From an uncultured Lachnospiraceae bacterium (GTDB lineage Bacteria > Bacillota > Clostridia > Lachnospirales > Lachnospiraceae): a DNA stretch of 8,231 bases. The stretch's first letter is position 1; the number at the start of each line of letters is the position of its first letter. The translations under genes were made by a program, and so were the position numbers. The notes below the pieces were generated by a model. That model saw only the letters and a program-made list of their open reading frames with translations, made no database searches and was not told where the DNA came from. This document shows, in pieces, positions 5,052-8,231 of this stretch. The stretch lies in contig CAJUCG010000156.1 of the NCBI GenBank assembly GCA_910585065.1, positions 1 through 8,231 on the forward strand, written 5' to 3'.

Positions 5052-8000
5052 TTATTTTTCTATCACAATTACCGATACCGAATTCTCCGGGAGTGTTAAG
5101 GTTAGCTTGGAATCCTTCATGGATAAAGTTTTTTCTTCTGGAACAATCCGCTCTGCCCCGCGCCCATTAACATTTGGTTCATGCACAAGCTTTGGCGCGC
5201 CCGCGAGGCAAATCCACTTTACATTTGTATCATTTGTCTTATTCTTGCAGAGTTCCGTTTCCTGGGTAAGGATAAGTTCCAGAGATTTTGCATAATTGTC
5301 CGCATTAACTAATTTTGCATAAATCTTTTTCTTATCCGCCGTCACTGAATGATAGATTACGCGGTTATATGGCTCTAACTTATAATCTAAAATGTGGCTC
5401 TGCACATCCCCCACCTTATGCGAGCAAATAAGATGACGATATGCACCGTACCCCTCCTTTATATAATCGGAAGAAGACTTTCTTGCTTTTTCCGGTGCTT
5501 CGAATACTCCGCCATAATTCACAGTTATTGTGTACTCTTTTCCTGTCACAACCTCCTCGTCAATTGCGGCGCGCAGATTTCCTGCTGCCTGACCACAGGA
5601 ATAATCGCCGAGCATATAGCCTTCCACGCCATCCTTTATCACCTTAACCGCAGTTTTTCCACCGCCGCCAATCACATACTGGATCGCGCTCCGCTCCCTG
5701 TCAATCCCGGAAACTCCAACGCCAAGTGTAAGTGCCCCTTCCCCACAGATACGCTCAATCACTGCCGTCACAGTACAATTATTAAAATTCCCCGGCAGAT
5801 AAAGCCCCGCAACCTCGCGGTTGCCCTTTAAGAGAAGCCCGCCCTTTCCCGGCTCTAACCAAGTATGCGGATAGAGTTGAAAATGCTGATCCAATTCCTT
5901 TTTAAAATCCTGCACAAAGCATACCCTTCCATCCTCATTTGATGTTATCGTTAATTTCTTCAATAGCAGGTCCGCATCTCCAGTCACAAGTTCAATCCCG
6001 CCCGTCGGTATAAGTTTTACACGCTTTTTGTCCCGGTATTCTGCAAAATCTGTATGCAAAAGCTTTTTCCCAAGATATTTCGCAAAGAGCTGCTGAACAT
6101 AATAATTTGGTGTGTGCCAAAGGGTCTCATCATCAAACCAAATGCAGTCCGGTGTCCAGCGGTACGTGCCGTCTGTAAGCACCTTGTTAAATAAAGGTGC
6201 GGTTGCAGCTAAGCGCACAACATCCGAGTTTCGCTCAAAACCGGTCATAACCGCCGCCTCCGCCACAGCACCAGCAAGAGTGTTTTTGTCACTGGAAGCG
6301 TACTCGCCGACAAAGACCTTGCTGATTCTCTCATCGTTTACTGTCCCGTCCGGATGGTAGGCGCGCTCATAGTAATTGTAGCGGTCAGCATTTTCTAAAA
6401 GATACTCATTCGAGCGGTAATAATGCTCGTCCACAATGGTTTCCATAAAATCCTTCTGATCGCGATACCACTTCACTTCCTTCTCAAAACTGCGCTCCCC
6501 ATCCGTAAAGCGAATTCTCGCGCCATCCCCGGTAAGATTTCCGCTCAGATATCGCCAGCCATTCTGGTAGGCTCTGTCATCCGCCTGCGCGCCCACGGTC
6601 GAGATAATATGAAGTTCCCAATCCGGATAAAATTTCTTTACATAGGCTGTAATCTGCCCGTAAAATTCTTCAAAACTCGCAAAAAACTCCCTGCCCCAAT
6701 TCTCGTTGCCGACACCGAGATAATGCAATTCAAATGGTGCTTCATGCCCCATCGCCCTGCGCAGCGCGGCCCACCTGTTATTCTCAAAATCTGTGTTGAT
6801 CGCAAAATCAATCAGATCGGTAAAATTGCCAATATATTTTTCCTGCAATTTTCCGCCCGCCGGGTTCGCGTAGTCGGAGCGCGCCTGACAGAGAACACCG
6901 CACGCCATCACAGGAAGCGGGGCTGCATTTAAATCCTCCGCAAGCTGGAAATATTCCATATAGCCAAGTCCTAGAGTCATCATATATCCCCAGACATTGT
7001 AATTTTCCTTGCGTTTTTCCACAATATCCACGGAGTCTTTCCAGTCGTACACATTGTCCCAAATATAGGAACCCTCCGAAATACAGCCGCCCGGAAAGCG
7101 TAGGAAAGTCGGGTGAAGTTCCCGCATCGCCTCCACCATATCGCGGCGCAGCCGATAATTCGGATTGCCAAGGTAGTTTGCGTGCGCACTTTTGCTCGTC
7201 TGCTCTTCTTCATATCCCCAGACATGCTCCGGAAACATCGAGACCATATCGATGGCAGTAGTACCCACAAAGGATAGACAAAGCTGCCCAAGACAATCCT
7301 TTTTAGCGGTAAGCACTAAGGGTTCCTGCACACCGTACTTCTTCCAGCCGCCGTTTATGGAAATTTTTACCAGATCGCTTACCGGAGTGCCATGCGCATC
7401 CAAAAGCTGCACCGAAAGGGTTGTTGGCCTCTCCGACTTTGCCCAGATAGTAAAATGGTACCGCTCGCCATCTACAAAATGCATGGCAAAATTTTCGCTT
7501 GTATCTGAAAATCCCCGGTTTGTAATAACCGCGCCGTCCGCCGCCTCCACATAAGTGACATTGCCATCCGGATCACTTTTCCCGAAAATCCCGCCAAGTC
7601 CACCCGTGTTCTTTACGGTCAGCTTAGAAAGATCACCGTACCACCCAAGCAGCGGAGTATGTTTTCTGCCAAGCGACCGCCCATTCTCCCCGGAATGAAA
7701 ATCGTAAGTATCAAAATAGAATGCCTCAAACGAACGATTTCTCACCATCTCCGCATAAATCCCGCCGTCCGCCGCGTTGTTAATATCCTCGTAAAACAGC
7801 CCATAAAGGGTCTTGCTAATATCAAGCACAGGCTTATCTTTATGGATGGTCAGGGTATATGGCGCGATCTCTTTCGGCATTACTGTAAAAGTAAACTGTT
7901 TTCTTACACAGGCATCCGATGGCAGCAGAATTTCCTTATTTAATTGAACCTTTGCGGTCAGTGTTACAATCGCTGGTTCTTTTACTTGTCCGATCTGCCC

Positions 8001-8231
8001 TTCCTCGCTCAACAGTTCAGGATTATCTGACTCCCAGGTTACACGCACCCTGCCGCGCAGCAAGCTAGTCGGCAGAGTGATATCTTCAGTGAGAACCTCC
8101 TGTCTTATATCCAGATATCTTTCTGCCACTGGGACAAGGATCTGTTCATCCGTAAGTGTCTCACACATCATATCCACAATCTCGTCCGCTTCAAGTGCCC
8201 GCTTGAAAATACAAAAATCTGCGATTGCCCC
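5052..8231 (-). CDS. GH51 alpha-L-arabinofuranosidase with LamG and Ig-like modules (5' partial)
   Basis: It removes terminal alpha-L-arabinofuranose from arabinoxylan or arabinan fragments by a retaining mechanism. The gene runs off the right edge; 1059 codons are visible (residue 1 is the codon at 8231-8229). Residues 1-22 (IADFCIFKRALEADEIVD) match the last strand of a LamG jellyroll. Residues 32-121 are an atrophied bacterial Ig-like domain (ITLP, VTWESDNPELLSEEGQI, VTLTAKV). The GH51 barrel starts at about 135 (LYGLFYEDINNAADGGIYAEMV). It is interrupted at about 190-340 by a CBM4-like beta-sandwich and resumes with FLRFPGG at 376-382. The acid/base is Glu510 in GVGNENWG, and the nucleophile is Glu643 in VFVGEYAS. 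DEHYY lies at about 601. The C-terminal beta-domain ends in LPENSVSVIVIEK and appears to hold a further lectin-like insertion at about 790-930. Sixteen cysteines suggest a cytoplasmic site. A GTG at 8177 is not a credible start, since the frame continues upstream with domain homology. TAA at 5054-5052. Confidence 0.95.
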   Translation of the reverse strand, partial: GAIADFCIFKRALEADEIVDMMCETLTDEQILVPVAERYLDIRQEVLTEDITLPTSLLRGRVRVTWESDNPELLSEEGQIGQVKEPAIVTLTAKVQLNKEILLPSDACVRKQFTFTVMPKEIAPYTLTIHKDKPVLDISKTLYGLFYEDINNAADGGIYAEMVRNRSFEAFYFDTYDFHSGENGRSLGRKHTPLLGWYGDLSKLTVKNTGGLGGIFGKSDPDGNVTYVEAADGAVITNRGFSDTSENFAMHFVDGERYHFTIWAKSERPTTLSVQLLDAHGTPVSDLVKISINGGWKKYGVQEPLVLTAKKDCLGQLCLSFVGTTAIDMVSMFPEHVWGYEEEQTSKSAHANYLGNPNYRLRRDMVEAMRELHPTFLRFPGGCISEGSYIWDNVYDWKDSVDIVEKRKENYNVWGYMMTLGLGYMEYFQLAEDLNAAPLPVMACGVLCQARSDYANPAGGKLQEKYIGNFTDLIDFAINTDFENNRWAALRRAMGHEAPFELHYLGVGNENWGREFFASFEEFYGQITAYVKKFYPDWELHIISTVGAQADDRAYQNGWRYLSGNLTGDGARIRFTDGERSFEKEVKWYRDQKDFMETIVDEHYYRSNEYLLENADRYNYYERAYHPDGTVNDERISKVFVGEYASSDKNTLAGAVAEAAVMTGFERNSDVVRLAATAPLFNKVLTDGTYRWTPDCIWFDDETLWHTPNYYVQQLFAKYLGKKLLHTDFAEYRDKKRVKLIPTGGIELVTGDADLLLKKLTITSNEDGRVCFVQDFKKELDQHFQLYPHTWLEPGKGGLLLKGNREVAGLYLPGNFNNCTVTAVIERICGEGALTLGVGVSGIDRERSAIQYVIGGGGKTAVKVIKDGVEGYMLGDYSCGQAAGNLRAAIDEEVVTGKEYTITVNYGGVFEAPEKARKSSSDYIKEGYGAYRHLICSHKVGDVQSHILDYKLEPYNRVIYHSVTADKKKIYAKLVNADNYAKSLELILTQETELCKNKTNDTNVKWICLAGAPKLVHEPNVNGRGAERIVPEEKTLSMKDSKLTLTLPENSVSVIVIEK

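Noticed and set aside
6808..7291. Alternative minus-strand frames within the GH51 gene
   Set aside because: They are out-of-frame shadows of the continuous GH51 frame, which carries the conserved motifs throughout.
5052..8177. Complete GH51 gene starting at GTG 8177
   Set aside because: The frame is open upstream to the window edge, encodes a LamG-like strand there, and the GTG has no ribosome binding site; the gene is 5' partial.

Overview
The window looks like a chromosomal segment of an anaerobic, plant-glycan-using Clostridia bacterium, most likely Lachnospiraceae-like. This rests on moderate, uneven base composition (about 38% G+C in sampled lines of the unknown gene, about 45-57% in the glycosidase genes), AGGGG/AAAGGA-type ribosome binding sites, and a LamG/atrophied-Ig/GH51 enzyme architecture that I associate with gut Firmicutes. 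The taxonomic call is inference. All four well-supported genes lie on the minus strand, so transcription runs right to left.

Layout in transcription order: (1) 8231-5052, the 3' part of a very large GH51 alpha-L-arabinofuranosidase gene whose 5' end is outside the window. (2) 5051-4803, a 249-bp spacer full of short palindromes, including two related 22-26 bp palindromes exactly 130 bp apart. Three perfect extended -10 sequences (TGGTATAAT) point towards the next gene. (3) 4802-2805, a GH31 alpha-xylosidase-like enzyme. (4) 2804-2675, a spacer holding a nested, nearly 90-bp imperfect palindrome. (5) 2674-1283, asnS, asparaginyl-tRNA synthetase. (6) 1282-1174, a spacer with a perfect 20-bp hairpin. 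(7) 1173-166, an unrecognised 335-residue protein with seven cysteines. (8) 165-1, an A+T-rich end with a 12-bp hairpin and an open plus-strand frame that may be the tail of a convergent gene.

The GH51 and GH31 enzymes fit one task: removing alpha-linked arabinose and alpha-linked xylose (or a similar sugar) from hemicellulose oligosaccharides such as arabinoxylan or xyloglucan fragments. GH31 has no signal peptide, and both proteins contain many cysteines, so I infer that they act in the cytoplasm on imported oligosaccharides. No transporter, regulator or sugar-metabolism gene is visible here. asnS is a housekeeping gene that appears to be only a neighbour.

I found no CRISPR array, tRNA, rRNA, transposase, phage gene or defence system. 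The most interesting material is non-coding (the palindrome cluster at 4857-5010 and the large palindrome at 2702-2788), followed by the module organisation of the GH51 protein and the unknown 335-residue protein.
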